Under the pieces are notes generated by a model that searched no databases, was not told the origin of the DNA, and was given only the letters and a program-made list of their open reading frames with translations. From Chloracidobacterium sp. (GTDB taxonomy: Bacteria > Acidobacteriota > Blastocatellia > Pyrinomonadales > Pyrinomonadaceae): DNA of 64,000 nt. Positions 55,090 to 63,907 of this stretch are shown here, one piece after another. The stretch is taken from positions 1-64,000 of the forward strand of contig JADJXP010000001.1 of assembly GCA_016715795.1 (NCBI GenBank), written 5' to 3'. A program made the translations under genes and the position numbers. The first letter of the stretch is position 1. Each line of letters starts with the position of its first letter.

Positions 55090-57359
55090 GACCAGAAAGG
55101 CCGATCCCGATCCTTGCTGGGTGCCCGACGGATATGTTCGTCGGCCGCAGTGACGAACTCGAGCATATCGATGGACACATCTCGCGAACCGCCGGCGATG
55201 CGTGTCTGCCATTGTTGGCCGCGCCGGGTGCCGGCGTGTCTGAACTGCTCCGTCAGGCCTACGACCGTGCCTTTTTTGACGGATCGGGGCCGATCCCGTT
55301 CTATTTTGAGATTACCGATAGCGATCGAACGGTGCGGGCGATGGCCACCCGATTTCTTCAGGAATTCCTGCGCCAGACCGTAGCCTTTCGGCGGCGCGAC
55401 CCGGCGATAATCACGGCCTCGCCTGACATGTGTGAGGTTACTGAACTTGCGGTCCCGGCTGACGGCTACTGGATCGACCGACTTGCAGAGACGTGTGAGG
55501 GTGGCCTTACGGATGACCGGTCCTTTATCCGCAATTGCCTAAGTGCACCTATCAGGGCAGCGCGACACGGGGCGATCAGCTTCGTAATGATCGACCGTAT
55601 TCATCGGTTAGCGAGTATGGACGGCGGCGAAGCGGTCATCAGCGAACTGAGGGATATCTATTCGCGAGCCCGCATCCGATCGGTCCTGGCGGGACACAGG
55701 CGTTTTGTCTTTGAACGCTTCCCGTTCCCATCGCTGCAGGCAGAGCCGCTGGCGTATGATCACGCGGCCGCACTGGTCGAGAAGCTAGCTCAGAAAAATG
55801 GGATCAAGCTGACTGACGCGTCTCGCGATCTCATCGCAGTTGAACTGGATGGCGTGCCGGGGCACATTCATCGCCTGTTTGCGACTGCGGCCGAACGCGG
55901 GGCCGACCTCGATACGTTTGAGAGCGTCCAGCAGATCTACGTCGATGAGATATTCGGCGGGCGAATTGCCACCGGTTATGGACACTTGTTCGACAGGATA
56001 ATTCCGGATAACGTCGTACAGGCAAGGGTGATCCGTGTGCTTGATGAGGCCGCACTCCAGCCTGAAGCACGTGTTTCGCTCGCATACTTCCAAAAGCACG
56101 CAGGCATCGAAAAGGCCGGTTTGGACGCCCTGCATCAGCATGAGATCGTCGATGTCGAGGGCCTGAGCGTCAGATTCGAAACGACCAACGCGGTCCTCGC
56201 AGACTATGTTCGCGCTCGGGCCCGGCTCGAAGGCGGTGAGTCACGCGCACTCGTCGTCGGAGAAGCGTTGACAACTGCGATAAAGCAGGCACCGGCTAAG
56301 ATGGCGAGAGTGTATCGGCGTGACGCAGCTATTGGTGTTGCCGACCTGCTCGATAGCTTTAACAGCCAGATGGTGACGCTCGCTTTGTTTGACTATGGAC
56401 GATACAAGGCCGAGTTCAAAGGTGCGGGCGATGACAAGATCGTCAAGGCGCTTCGTGAAGATAATGACAAGGTTGCCCTGCCGCGCATAGTTTATGTAAC
56501 TACCGTCGAGGCGGTCTATCCGATGTTCGCTGCCATAGCCGAACCTGAGCGGGCCGCGGTCGGTATCGGACTAGAGAACGATGGCCGGGAGATCGCCGTC
56601 CTCGCCGCCGAGATCGATTCAAAGCTCGAAGCAAAACTTGATGTCGCCGAATATTGGTGTGACCGCCTCGAAGCGGCAGCCATCCACAGCAATTTTGCGA
56701 ATTTCAAGATATGGCTCATCGCGCCGGAGGGCTTTGACGCAGCGGCGATCGAAATGCTGAGGCGGCGAGGTTTTTACGGCTCCAGCCGAAAGCAAGCGGC
56801 CCTGCTCGCGGAATTTTTGAATACTGAGGTCGCGGCCAAACCGGTTACCGTCCCTGATCTCGAGCCGATGCCGATGCCGGAGCCGCCTCCGACAATATCG
56901 CCGACGCCCGAACCTCTCGTCGAAGACCGAACTATTCCTTCGGGGGCATCCGAAATATCCGGCGTCGAGCGCCGTGAGATGACCATCTCGATGGATGGCG
57001 ATACGGAGATGGTGGCTGCTCGTGCTGTGGAAGACCTCGCACGACAGCACGGCGTACCCCAGAAAGCGATCAATCAGGTAAAGACTGCCCTGGTCGAGGC
57101 TTGCATCAATGCATCCGAGCACAGCCTAAGCCCTGACCGAAAGATCGATCTGACATTTGCTGTCGGTAATGGCCGGATCGAGGTGACCGTGACCAATCGC
57201 GGCCTACGGCTCGCAGATACTCAGGCGGCCGCGGCAAATGACGACGACCGTCGCGGATGGGGCCTCAAGCTCATGCGTTCGCTGATGGATGACGTCAGGA
57301 TAGAGCCGACTGACGACGGGACCCGCATCGTCATGGCAAAGTCATTTGTCCCTGAATGA
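55086..57359 (+). CDS. Fusion of a degenerate AAA/STAND-type ATPase and an RsbW-type histidine-kinase-like domain
   Basis: 757 aa. The N-terminus (MFVGRSDELEHIDGHI) has the AAA_16-like opening. The Walker A position reads APGAGVSELL near residue 46, with Val in place of the Lys. Walker B reads FVMIDRIHRL near 165, with Arg after the Asp, so ATP hydrolysis is unlikely. An alpha/beta middle region of about 350-590 is unrecognised. A proline-rich linker (EPMPMPEPPPTISPTPEP) leads to an RsbW/SpoIIAB-like HATPase: ALVEACINASEHS (N box) near 667 and RRGWGLKLMRSLMDDV (G box). It could phosphorylate an anti-sigma antagonist. It is translationally coupled to the diguanylate cyclase upstream. Confidence 0.78.
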   Translation: MRPERPIPILAGCPTDMFVGRSDELEHIDGHISRTAGDACLPLLAAPGAGVSELLRQAYDRAFFDGSGPIPFYFEITDSDRTVRAMATRFLQEFLRQTVAFRRRDPAIITASPDMCEVTELAVPADGYWIDRLAETCEGGLTDDRSFIRNCLSAPIRAARHGAISFVMIDRIHRLASMDGGEAVISELRDIYSRARIRSVLAGHRRFVFERFPFPSLQAEPLAYDHAAALVEKLAQKNGIKLTDASRDLIAVELDGVPGHIHRLFATAAERGADLDTFESVQQIYVDEIFGGRIATGYGHLFDRIIPDNVVQARVIRVLDEAALQPEARVSLAYFQKHAGIEKAGLDALHQHEIVDVEGLSVRFETTNAVLADYVRARARLEGGESRALVVGEALTTAIKQAPAKMARVYRRDAAIGVADLLDSFNSQMVTLALFDYGRYKAEFKGAGDDKIVKALREDNDKVALPRIVYVTTVEAVYPMFAAIAEPERAAVGIGLENDGREIAVLAAEIDSKLEAKLDVAEYWCDRLEAAAIHSNFANFKIWLIAPEGFDAAAIEMLRRRGFYGSSRKQAALLAEFLNTEVAAKPVTVPDLEPMPMPEPPPTISPTPEPLVEDRTIPSGASEISGVERREMTISMDGDTEMVAARAVEDLARQHGVPQKAINQVKTALVEACINASEHSLSPDRKIDLTFAVGNGRIEVTVTNRGLRLADTQAAAANDDDRRGWGLKLMRSLMDDVRIEPTDDGTRIVMAKSFVPE

Positions 57360-57579
57360 TCACTACCGCAAATAAAACTCTTTCCGTCGTGCAAAATTTG
57401 TGCTATAACAATATCGAATCGCTCCTATAAGCAATGGCGATTCCAGGCATCCTGATCGGCCGAACCACGATCAAAATGCTGTCGGTTCAAAAGGCGGAAC
57501 AAGATGGCCGAAAATCTGGTATATTAGTAAGATCATTGCCGCTATCGGCAATGGCCCGCCCTAAAGGAAACCAGCACCC

Positions 57580-58971
57580 ATGACGAGAGCCTTCGAGACA
57601 ATAAGATATCTGCTTGTCACCGCGATCCTGCTTGCGCCCTGCATTGCAAGTGCTCAGGAGCGTCCGCCGCTGCTGCAGGATATTCAGGTCAGGAAGGAAA
57701 CTTCGGGGCCGCAGGCTTCGGCAACGCCATATGTCAAAAAGACCGGCAGTGCCGTGCCCATTCCAATGCCGGGCAGCAGCATTCGCACGGCATTCCCTGC
57801 CCTTGCCGAGGTTCAGATACCTGGTTATTCCGGCGTCCTCGTCGAATCGCTGGACGGTGGTGTGGTCATTGAGAGCAATGCGGCACTTGCCTTTAACCCT
57901 GCGTCGAACGTCAAGATCGCGACCGCCTATGCCGTTCTAAAGACGTTTGGACCGGAATTTCGATTTATTACGAACGTTTACACCGACGGCGTGATCGACC
58001 GCCAGACAGGAACGCTCAACGGCAACCTCTACGTTTCGGGCAAGGACCCCGTATTTGGCTACCAGCACGCCGTCACGCTGGCACACGAACTCAATAAAAT
58101 GGGCATTCTCACCGTTGCCGGTGATCTGATCGTGACGGACAATTTCGCGATGAACTACTCGGCGTCGCCCCAGACTTCGGCACAGGCCTTGTATGCGACG
58201 ATGGAGGCCTCGGCACGCACGCCCGCAGCGACCAAGGTCTGGCTGAATCACCTTTCGTATTCAGGTAAGTTTGCCCAGGTCCGCGGCGTGCCGAGCGTGA
58301 CTTTTGGCGGGGCCGCATACGTCCAGCCGATCGCGAGCAACCTGACGCATCTCTTCACGCACGAGTCGGCGCCGATCCGCGAGATCCTAAAGGCCACGCT
58401 CTGCTATTCGAATAACTTCCTTTCTGAGCGGCTGGGTGATCTTGTCGGCGGCCCGTTTGCAGTTGCGCGGCTTGTTCACCTGAACGCAGGCGTGCCGGCG
58501 GAGGAATTTTCGCTTGCGACCTCCAGCGGGCTGGGCCACAATCGCGTTACACCCAACGCGATGATGAAACTGCTCCGTGCGCTTCGCAAGGACCTTGCCT
58601 GGTACAAGATGACCTTTGCCGATATCATGCCGGTCGCGGGCGTTGACGTGGGAACGCTCGAGGAACGGTTTGATGGCGATTTCTCGCGCGGCAGCGTCGT
58701 CGGCAAGACCGGCACAATGGCCAACACCGACGGCGGGGTCAGCGCCCTCGCTGGCGAGGTCAATACGCGTAACGGCCGGCTGTTGTTCGTCATCTTCAAC
58801 CAGCGCGGCAGCGTTCCGCGATTCCGTGCTTTTCAGAATTCCTTTGTCTCGCTTGTTCAGGGCCAATTCGGCGGTGCCGTCTCGATGGCTTACAAAGCGA
58901 TGCCCCTCGAAACGCGCCTCGCCCGTTCTCGCGTGAGCTACCCGAACGCCCGCCGCAGGAACGAGGAATAA
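57580..58971 (+). CDS. dacB: D-alanyl-D-alanine carboxypeptidase/endopeptidase, PBP4 (S13) family
   Basis: 463 aa with signal peptide (YLLVTAILLAPCIASAQ). The three penicillin-binding motifs are SNVK (SxxK, Ser109, in NPASNVKIATAYAV), SNN (SxN, in CYSNNFLSERLGDL) and KTG (VVGKTGTMANTDGG). YSGVLVESLDGGVVIE at the front and LNGNLYVSGKDPVFG fit S13 enzymes. It trims or cleaves peptide cross-links in peptidoglycan. The 220 bp upstream contain an ATTGCCGCTATCGGCAAT hairpin just before the gene and no other feature. Confidence 0.9.
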   Translation: MTRAFETIRYLLVTAILLAPCIASAQERPPLLQDIQVRKETSGPQASATPYVKKTGSAVPIPMPGSSIRTAFPALAEVQIPGYSGVLVESLDGGVVIESNAALAFNPASNVKIATAYAVLKTFGPEFRFITNVYTDGVIDRQTGTLNGNLYVSGKDPVFGYQHAVTLAHELNKMGILTVAGDLIVTDNFAMNYSASPQTSAQALYATMEASARTPAATKVWLNHLSYSGKFAQVRGVPSVTFGGAAYVQPIASNLTHLFTHESAPIREILKATLCYSNNFLSERLGDLVGGPFAVARLVHLNAGVPAEEFSLATSSGLGHNRVTPNAMMKLLRALRKDLAWYKMTFADIMPVAGVDVGTLEERFDGDFSRGSVVGKTGTMANTDGGVSALAGEVNTRNGRLLFVIFNQRGSVPRFRAFQNSFVSLVQGQFGGAVSMAYKAMPLETRLARSRVSYPNARRRNEE

Positions 58972-58974
58972 CCC

Positions 58975-60054
58975 CTAGTCTGTTAGCTTTCGATAGAGTT
59001 GTACAAGTTGATCTCCGCAGCGTCGCCACGTAAATTCTGCAGCGCGCGAGCGGGCCGCATCAGCATCAAAATCGGCATTGAGCGCGGCATCAATGCCCTC
59101 CGCCATTGACTCGATCGAGAATGGATCGGCCTCTACGGCCGTTCCGCCCGCGATCTCAGGCGCAGCCCCACGGTTACCAATTAGAACAGGCAGGCCATAG
59201 GACATCGCCTCTAAAATGGGCCGTCCAAAACCTTCGTAATAAGTGGGAAAGACAAAGGCCGCGGCGTTACGATACAGCGCGGCAAGCCTCGTTTGGCTTA
59301 CGGAGTCCGTTAATACCACCGACGAACCGAGTTGTTCGCCGCACGCACGTATCTGTTCGCTTCCCATCGACATCGGCCCCACAAGCACAAGCTTTAGGCC
59401 ACGCCGAGCTTGTGATCGCTCAAAGGCCCGGATCAAACCCAACAGGTTCTTTCGGATCGAGATCACACCTACAAAAAGCAGATACCCCTGCGGTCGAAGC
59501 CCCGATTCGGCGATCGCATCCTTATCTTGCTCGGTCTCTACGGCCGGAGGTTCAATGCCCTGATAAACGACGCTGACTCTCGAAGGCTCTACCGACAGCA
59601 GGCTCGACAGGTCTCTTTTCGTCGTTTCGCTCACCGCGATAATGTGGTCGGCCTTGTCACACATTCGCTCTAGCACACGGTGTTGTTTCTCGCGAAACGC
59701 TGCGCTTGTGAATCCCGGAATGTCGTTCTCCGGCAGAAAGATCGCAACGTCATGTACCGTCGCAATATTTATCTTTCGCGGCTTGTAGAGGAACTTATTG
59801 TCGGTCGAATGAGTGATAACCGCCTCACCGACCCGTGCCAGTGACGGATGCAAGTATGCAGTCGAGCCGGAGACAACGGCGGAGTGTAACTCGGACCTTT
59901 TGAAGGGCTTGGTAACGTGAAACGCTCGAACAGAGACTTCGTCAGGCCGGCGCGAAAGCTCTGCAAAAATGCCCTCAGTATAAAGCTGCACACCCGACCG
60001 CACGCGCGAGGCCAACGCCGACACGTCAAGGGCTATCGGTATCGGCCCTTTCAT
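58975..60054 (-). CDS. Glycosyltransferase family 4 protein
   Basis: 359 aa from the ATG at 60054. IPIALDVSALASRVRSGVQLYTEGIF is the usual GT4 acceptor loop. ATVHDVAIFLPEN, DHIIAVSETTKRDLSSLL and VVYQGIEPP are N-domain blocks, and LLFVGVISIRKNLLGLIRAFERS and FVFPTYYEGFGRPILEAMSYGLPVLIGNRGAAPEIAGG the C-domain nucleotide-sugar site (E-x7-E). An in-frame GTG extends the frame to 60135; the shorter start matches family N-termini. It diverges from the fad operon and may serve the envelope glycan. Confidence 0.88.
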   Translation of the reverse strand: MKGPIPIALDVSALASRVRSGVQLYTEGIFAELSRRPDEVSVRAFHVTKPFKRSELHSAVVSGSTAYLHPSLARVGEAVITHSTDNKFLYKPRKINIATVHDVAIFLPENDIPGFTSAAFREKQHRVLERMCDKADHIIAVSETTKRDLSSLLSVEPSRVSVVYQGIEPPAVETEQDKDAIAESGLRPQGYLLFVGVISIRKNLLGLIRAFERSQARRGLKLVLVGPMSMGSEQIRACGEQLGSSVVLTDSVSQTRLAALYRNAAAFVFPTYYEGFGRPILEAMSYGLPVLIGNRGAAPEIAGGTAVEADPFSIESMAEGIDAALNADFDADAARSRAAEFTWRRCGDQLVQLYRKLTD

Positions 60055-60164
60055 GCTGTCCGCCTGAGCAGAGATCTCGACCATCAGCTTATCAAGCTCA
60101 TAAACAAAGCGATCTTTGTTACGTTGAATAATCACCGATATGACCGCTCATGTCCATTCACCAT

Positions 60165-60194
60165 TTGCTGAATGAACATTCATTCAGTTATAAT
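60165..60194 (+). promoter_or_regulatory. Sigma-70 promoter of the beta-oxidation operon
   Basis: TTGCTG at 60165-60170 and a perfect TATAAT at 60189-60194 are separated by 18 bp. They lie 41-70 bp before the ATG at 60235. The spacer carries the palindromic operator. Confidence 0.75.
60168..60187. promoter_or_regulatory. FadR-like (TetR family) operator
   Basis: CTGAATGAACATTCATTCAG has perfect 9-bp arms around CA. It matches the Bacillus FadR box pattern TGAATGA-N4-TCATTCA. It covers most of the region between -35 and -10, so a bound repressor would block RNA polymerase, with acyl-CoA as the likely inducer. No fadR gene is in the window. Confidence 0.7.
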
Positions 60195-60234
60195 TTCTTC
60201 GTTTCCAGCCACCTCATTGCTGGATGGATCATTT

Positions 60235-62700
60235 ATGACAAATACCGGAAATGCAGCAGCGCTAAAGGACGGCCAACCGGCCGGAGAGGGCAAATTGACT
60301 ATTGCGATGGCGGCCGTGCTCGGTGCAGGTACAATGGGAGCTGGTATCGCGGCGCACTTGGCAAACGCGGGAATTCAGACGTTGCTGCTCGACATTGCCC
60401 CGTCCGAGCTCACACCGGATGAGGCCGCTAAAGGCCTGTCTCTCGAATCGTCGCTGGTGCGAAACCGCATCGTCAATTCCCTGTTCGATGCGGCAAAGAA
60501 ACTAAAGCCCGCACCGTTCATGCATGGCGACAATGCTCGGCTGATCACGACGGGCAACTTCACCGACGACATCGCAAAACTCAAGGAATGCGACCTCGTG
60601 ATCGAGGCCGTCGTCGAGAATCTCGACATCAAGCACAAGCTCTTTGCCGAGGTCGAAAAGAACCGCAAGCCGGGGGCCGTGATCGCCTCGAACACCAGCG
60701 GCATTCCGATCGATGCCATCGCCGGCCCCTTTTCGGACGATTTTAAGCGGCATTTCGTCGGCATTCATTTCTTTAATCCGCCGCGCTACATGAAGCTCGT
60801 CGAAGTGATCCCAGGCACGGCAACCAGTGGCGAGATCGCGTGTAAAATATCCGGCTTTCTCGACCAGCGGCTTGGCAAGGGCGTTGTTCCGGCAAAGGAC
60901 CGGCCGAACTTTATCGCTAATCGCATCGGCACTTTCGGAATGATGGCGACCGTTCACGAGATGCTCGAGATGGGCTTTACGCCGACCGAGATCGACCAGA
61001 TCACGGGAAAAGCGATCGGCCATGCGTCATCGGCGACATTCCGCACTTCGGATCTTGTCGGACTCGACGTGCTGGTTCACGTCAATAAAAATCTCTACCC
61101 GGCCGTCCCCGACGACGAGGACCGCGATGTGTTTCTCGTGCCCGACGTCATTAACACGATGCTCGAGAAAAAGATGCTCGGTGACAAAACGCAGGGTGGA
61201 TTTTACAAGAAATCAAAAGACGCCGAGGGCAATCGCCAGATCCTCGAACTCGATCTAGAAACATTCGGATACAAGCCCCAGCAGAAGAGCAAATTCCCCT
61301 CGCTCGATGCGGCAAAGGCTATCGAGGACACCGACAAACGTATCAATAAACTCGTCTGGGGCGACGACCGTGTGGCGGATTTTCTTTGGAAAACAATGTC
61401 ACGCACGTTTCGCTATTCAGCCAACCGCATCCCTGAGATCGCCGATACGGTTGTCGAGATCGACAATGCGATCAAGTGGGGCTTTGGCTGGACGATCGGC
61501 GTTTTTGAATCGTGGGATGCGATAGGCGTCGTCGAATCCATCGAACGAATGAAGGCCGAGGGCCAGGCCGTTCCTGCGAATATCGAAAAGATGCTCGCAT
61601 CAGGAGCGACATCGTTCTACAAACGGGAGAACGGCGAGACGAGTTTTTACGATCTCAACGAGGGCGCATACAAACCTGTTCCCAAACGCCCCGGCGTCAC
61701 GATCCTCAAAGATGTGAAGGAACGCACCGGTACGATCAAGACGAATCCCGGCGCATCGCTCATCGACCTCGGCGATGGCGTCGCGTGCCTCGAGTTTCAT
61801 TCAAAGATGAATTCGATCGGCGGCGATACGGTGCAGATGATGAACTTCGCGATCGATGAGGTCGAGCGGAACTTCGCCGGTCTCGTCGTCGGCAATCAGG
61901 GCGGGAATTTCTCGGCCGGAGCCAACATCATGATGCTCCTGCTTGCCGCCCAGGAAGAGGAATGGGACGACATCAACATGATGGTCGCCGCTCTGCAAAA
62001 CTCCGTGATGCGGCTCAGGTATTCACAAAAGCCCGTCGTTACGGCCCCGTACGGCCTCACGCTCGGCGGCGGCTGTGAGATCGCCATGCACGGTAACAAA
62101 GTTCGCGCGGCGGCGGAAACTTACATCGGCCTCGTCGAGGTCGGCGTCGGCGTCATCCCGGCGGGCGGCGGCACAAAGGAGATGACCATGCGGGCAATGG
62201 ATGCATGGGCAAAGGCTCCCGATTCCGATCCGCTGCAGTTCCTCAAGAAAACGTTCGAGACGGTTGGCATGGGCAAGGTCGCGACGAGTGCTCAGGAAGG
62301 ACGAGCGTTCGGCTTTCTACGCGATAGCGATGCGATCTCGATGAACGGTGACCGGCTCATTCAGGATGCGAAACAGGTGGTGCTGAATCTCGACGCCGCC
62401 GGCTGGGTCGCGCCCGTCGAGCGGACCGACATCACGGTCCTCGGCGAGGCGGCCGAGTCCGCGCTGAAGCTCGCCCTGCATATGATGAAACGCGGCGGCT
62501 ACATCTCTGACCATGACGAACTGATCGGCCGAAAGCTCGCTCACATCATGGCAGGCGGCACGATCAACCATCGAACGCAGGTGACAGAGCGTTACCTGCT
62601 CGATCTCGAACGCGAGGCTTTCGTCTCCTTATGCGGCGAGCGAAAAACGCAAGAACGCATCGCTGCTATGCTCAAGACCGGCAAGCCGCTGCGCAATTAG
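60235..62700 (+). CDS. 3-hydroxyacyl-CoA dehydrogenase/enoyl-CoA hydratase fusion protein
   Basis: 821 aa, intact. The NAD fold AAVLGAGTMGAGIAAHLANAG is followed by VVENLDIKHKLFAEVE, ASNTSGIPIDAIA and HFVGIHFFNPPRYMKLVEVIPG (catalytic His) of the dehydrogenase. The C-terminal hydratase part has VVGNQGGNFSAGANIMML and AAPYGLTLGGGCEIAMHGNKVRA, the crotonase oxyanion-hole blocks. The ATG at 60235 is preferred because the ATG at 60172 lies inside the operator and promoter. It performs two steps of fatty-acid beta-oxidation, with a thiolase downstream. The order (dehydrogenase first) is that of FadN-type proteins, not E. coli FadB. Confidence 0.9.
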   Translation: MTNTGNAAALKDGQPAGEGKLTIAMAAVLGAGTMGAGIAAHLANAGIQTLLLDIAPSELTPDEAAKGLSLESSLVRNRIVNSLFDAAKKLKPAPFMHGDNARLITTGNFTDDIAKLKECDLVIEAVVENLDIKHKLFAEVEKNRKPGAVIASNTSGIPIDAIAGPFSDDFKRHFVGIHFFNPPRYMKLVEVIPGTATSGEIACKISGFLDQRLGKGVVPAKDRPNFIANRIGTFGMMATVHEMLEMGFTPTEIDQITGKAIGHASSATFRTSDLVGLDVLVHVNKNLYPAVPDDEDRDVFLVPDVINTMLEKKMLGDKTQGGFYKKSKDAEGNRQILELDLETFGYKPQQKSKFPSLDAAKAIEDTDKRINKLVWGDDRVADFLWKTMSRTFRYSANRIPEIADTVVEIDNAIKWGFGWTIGVFESWDAIGVVESIERMKAEGQAVPANIEKMLASGATSFYKRENGETSFYDLNEGAYKPVPKRPGVTILKDVKERTGTIKTNPGASLIDLGDGVACLEFHSKMNSIGGDTVQMMNFAIDEVERNFAGLVVGNQGGNFSAGANIMMLLLAAQEEEWDDINMMVAALQNSVMRLRYSQKPVVTAPYGLTLGGGCEIAMHGNKVRAAAETYIGLVEVGVGVIPAGGGTKEMTMRAMDAWAKAPDSDPLQFLKKTFETVGMGKVATSAQEGRAFGFLRDSDAISMNGDRLIQDAKQVVLNLDAAGWVAPVERTDITVLGEAAESALKLALHMMKRGGYISDHDELIGRKLAHIMAGGTINHRTQVTERYLLDLEREAFVSLCGERKTQERIAAMLKTGKPLRN

Positions 62701-62703
62701 TCT

Positions 62704-62752
62704 TCTTTGCGGCTTTGCGGGAACCTCTTTATTTCCCGCAAAGCCGCAAAGA
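62704..62752. repeat. Perfect 20-bp inverted repeat (stem-loop)
   Basis: TCTTTGCGGCTTTGCGGGAA and its exact complement TTCCCGCAAAGCCGCAAAGA enclose 9 nt. It begins 4 bp after the hydratase-dehydrogenase stop. A stem this long may limit read-through or stabilise the upstream mRNA 3' end. Confidence 0.8.
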
Positions 62753-62777
62753 CCGCGAAGGAAGAAAGAAGGTGGAA

Positions 62778-63338
62778 ATGGACGAACGCTGCACCTGGCC
62801 AAAAAATGACCTCGCGATCAAGTATCACGACGAGGAATGGGGCGTGCCGTGTCATGACGACGCGAAGCTCTTTGAATTCATCATCCTCGAGGGTGCGCAG
62901 GCCGGGCTGAGTTGGGACACGATCCTGCGGAAACGCGAGAACTATCGCAAGGCGTTCGACGGCTTTGATGTCCAGAAGGTCGCGCGATACACGGACAAAC
63001 GGATCGAAAAACTGCTGCTCGATCCCGGCATCATTCGCAACCGGCAAAAGGTCGCGGCGGCGGTGAAGAATGCAAAGGCGTTTATCGCGATACAAAGGGA
63101 ATTCGGCTCGTTCGACAAGTACATCTGGGCGTTTATTGGCAACAAACCGATCGTGAACCGCTGCAAGGTCGATACCGACATCGCGGCAAAGACTGAGATG
63201 TCCGACCGCATCAGCGCGGACCTCAAGAAACGCGGCTTTTCATTCGTCGGCTCGACCATCATCTACGCCCATATGCAGGCGACGGGAATGGTCAACGATC
63301 ACCTAACAGATTGTTTTCGACATAAGGAGTGCCGATAG
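62778..63338 (+). CDS. tag: DNA-3-methyladenine glycosylase I
   Basis: 186 aa from the ATG at 62778, preceded by AAGGTGG. It reads MDERCTWPKNDLAIKYHDEEWGVPCHDDAKLFEFIILEGAQAGLSW, the TagI signature with the zinc Cys near the N-terminus, then ILRKRENYRKAFDGFDVQKVA and FSFVGSTIIYAHMQATGMVNDHLTDCFRH with the zinc His and Cys. It removes 3-methyladenine from alkylated DNA. Its TAG overlaps the next GTG start by one base. Confidence 0.92.
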   Translation: MDERCTWPKNDLAIKYHDEEWGVPCHDDAKLFEFIILEGAQAGLSWDTILRKRENYRKAFDGFDVQKVARYTDKRIEKLLLDPGIIRNRQKVAAAVKNAKAFIAIQREFGSFDKYIWAFIGNKPIVNRCKVDTDIAAKTEMSDRISADLKKRGFSFVGSTIIYAHMQATGMVNDHLTDCFRHKECR

Positions 63339-63907
63339 TGTCTGAAATGGCCGAGGATATCGAAATAGAAGATCCGTATGCGGACGGCGACTTTCTTCCG
63401 TTACGGAGCGACGAACAATGGTTCAAATACGAAATGCTGAGTCTGGTTTACGCATTGACCGTTGACACGTCGCGCTCGCCCGAGGAACTGAAGAATCTGG
63501 CCATTGTAAGGCTCGCACTTGAACGTCTTCCCCGGACGACACCCGCAGTGCATATGGAGATGGGCATCGTTTTGGAGAATGGCGGCGAGATGAGTTACAC
63601 CAATTTATCGATCAGCGAGGAGCGGATGAGCATCTCTGTAGGCGGCTATGTGCGAGGGGATTTTGGGGGTGACAGCTACAGCACCACATTATTTGAATGC
63701 GAATCGAACGGGTTTCGCGACGGGTCGTTGGATCCTTACGAGATCGGCTCATGGCAAGCCCAGACGCAAGAACTGATTAACCTTGGAGCCCGACTTTCAC
63801 TAGGCGATTGCGGCGAAGAAAGCGAGATCGAATGGGAAAGCGAGTTCGATGAAGATCAATTCGAGGTTCTGGAAGAGAAGATTCAACGATGGGAAGAACA
63901 AACATGA
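63338..63907 (+). CDS. Hypothetical acidic protein in the fad operon
   Basis: 189 aa with a GTG start; AAGGAG lies 8 bp upstream, which favours 63338 over the GTG at 63329. The acidic composition is marked (DIEIEDPYADGDF, EESEIEWESEFDEDQFEVLEEK). Segments such as EQWFKYEMLSLVYALTVD and LAIVRLALERLPRTTP are helical. No family is recognised. Its stop overlaps the thiolase start by 4 bp, so it is part of the operon, but a beta-oxidation role is only inferred. Confidence 0.6.
   Translation: MSEMAEDIEIEDPYADGDFLPLRSDEQWFKYEMLSLVYALTVDTSRSPEELKNLAIVRLALERLPRTTPAVHMEMGIVLENGGEMSYTNLSISEERMSISVGGYVRGDFGGDSYSTTLFECESNGFRDGSLDPYEIGSWQAQTQELINLGARLSLGDCGEESEIEWESEFDEDQFEVLEEKIQRWEEQT

Noticed and set aside
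60172..60234. Upstream in-frame ATG extending the hydratase-dehydrogenase by 21 residues
   Set aside because: It lies inside the palindromic operator and upstream of the -10 box; family alignment also begins later.
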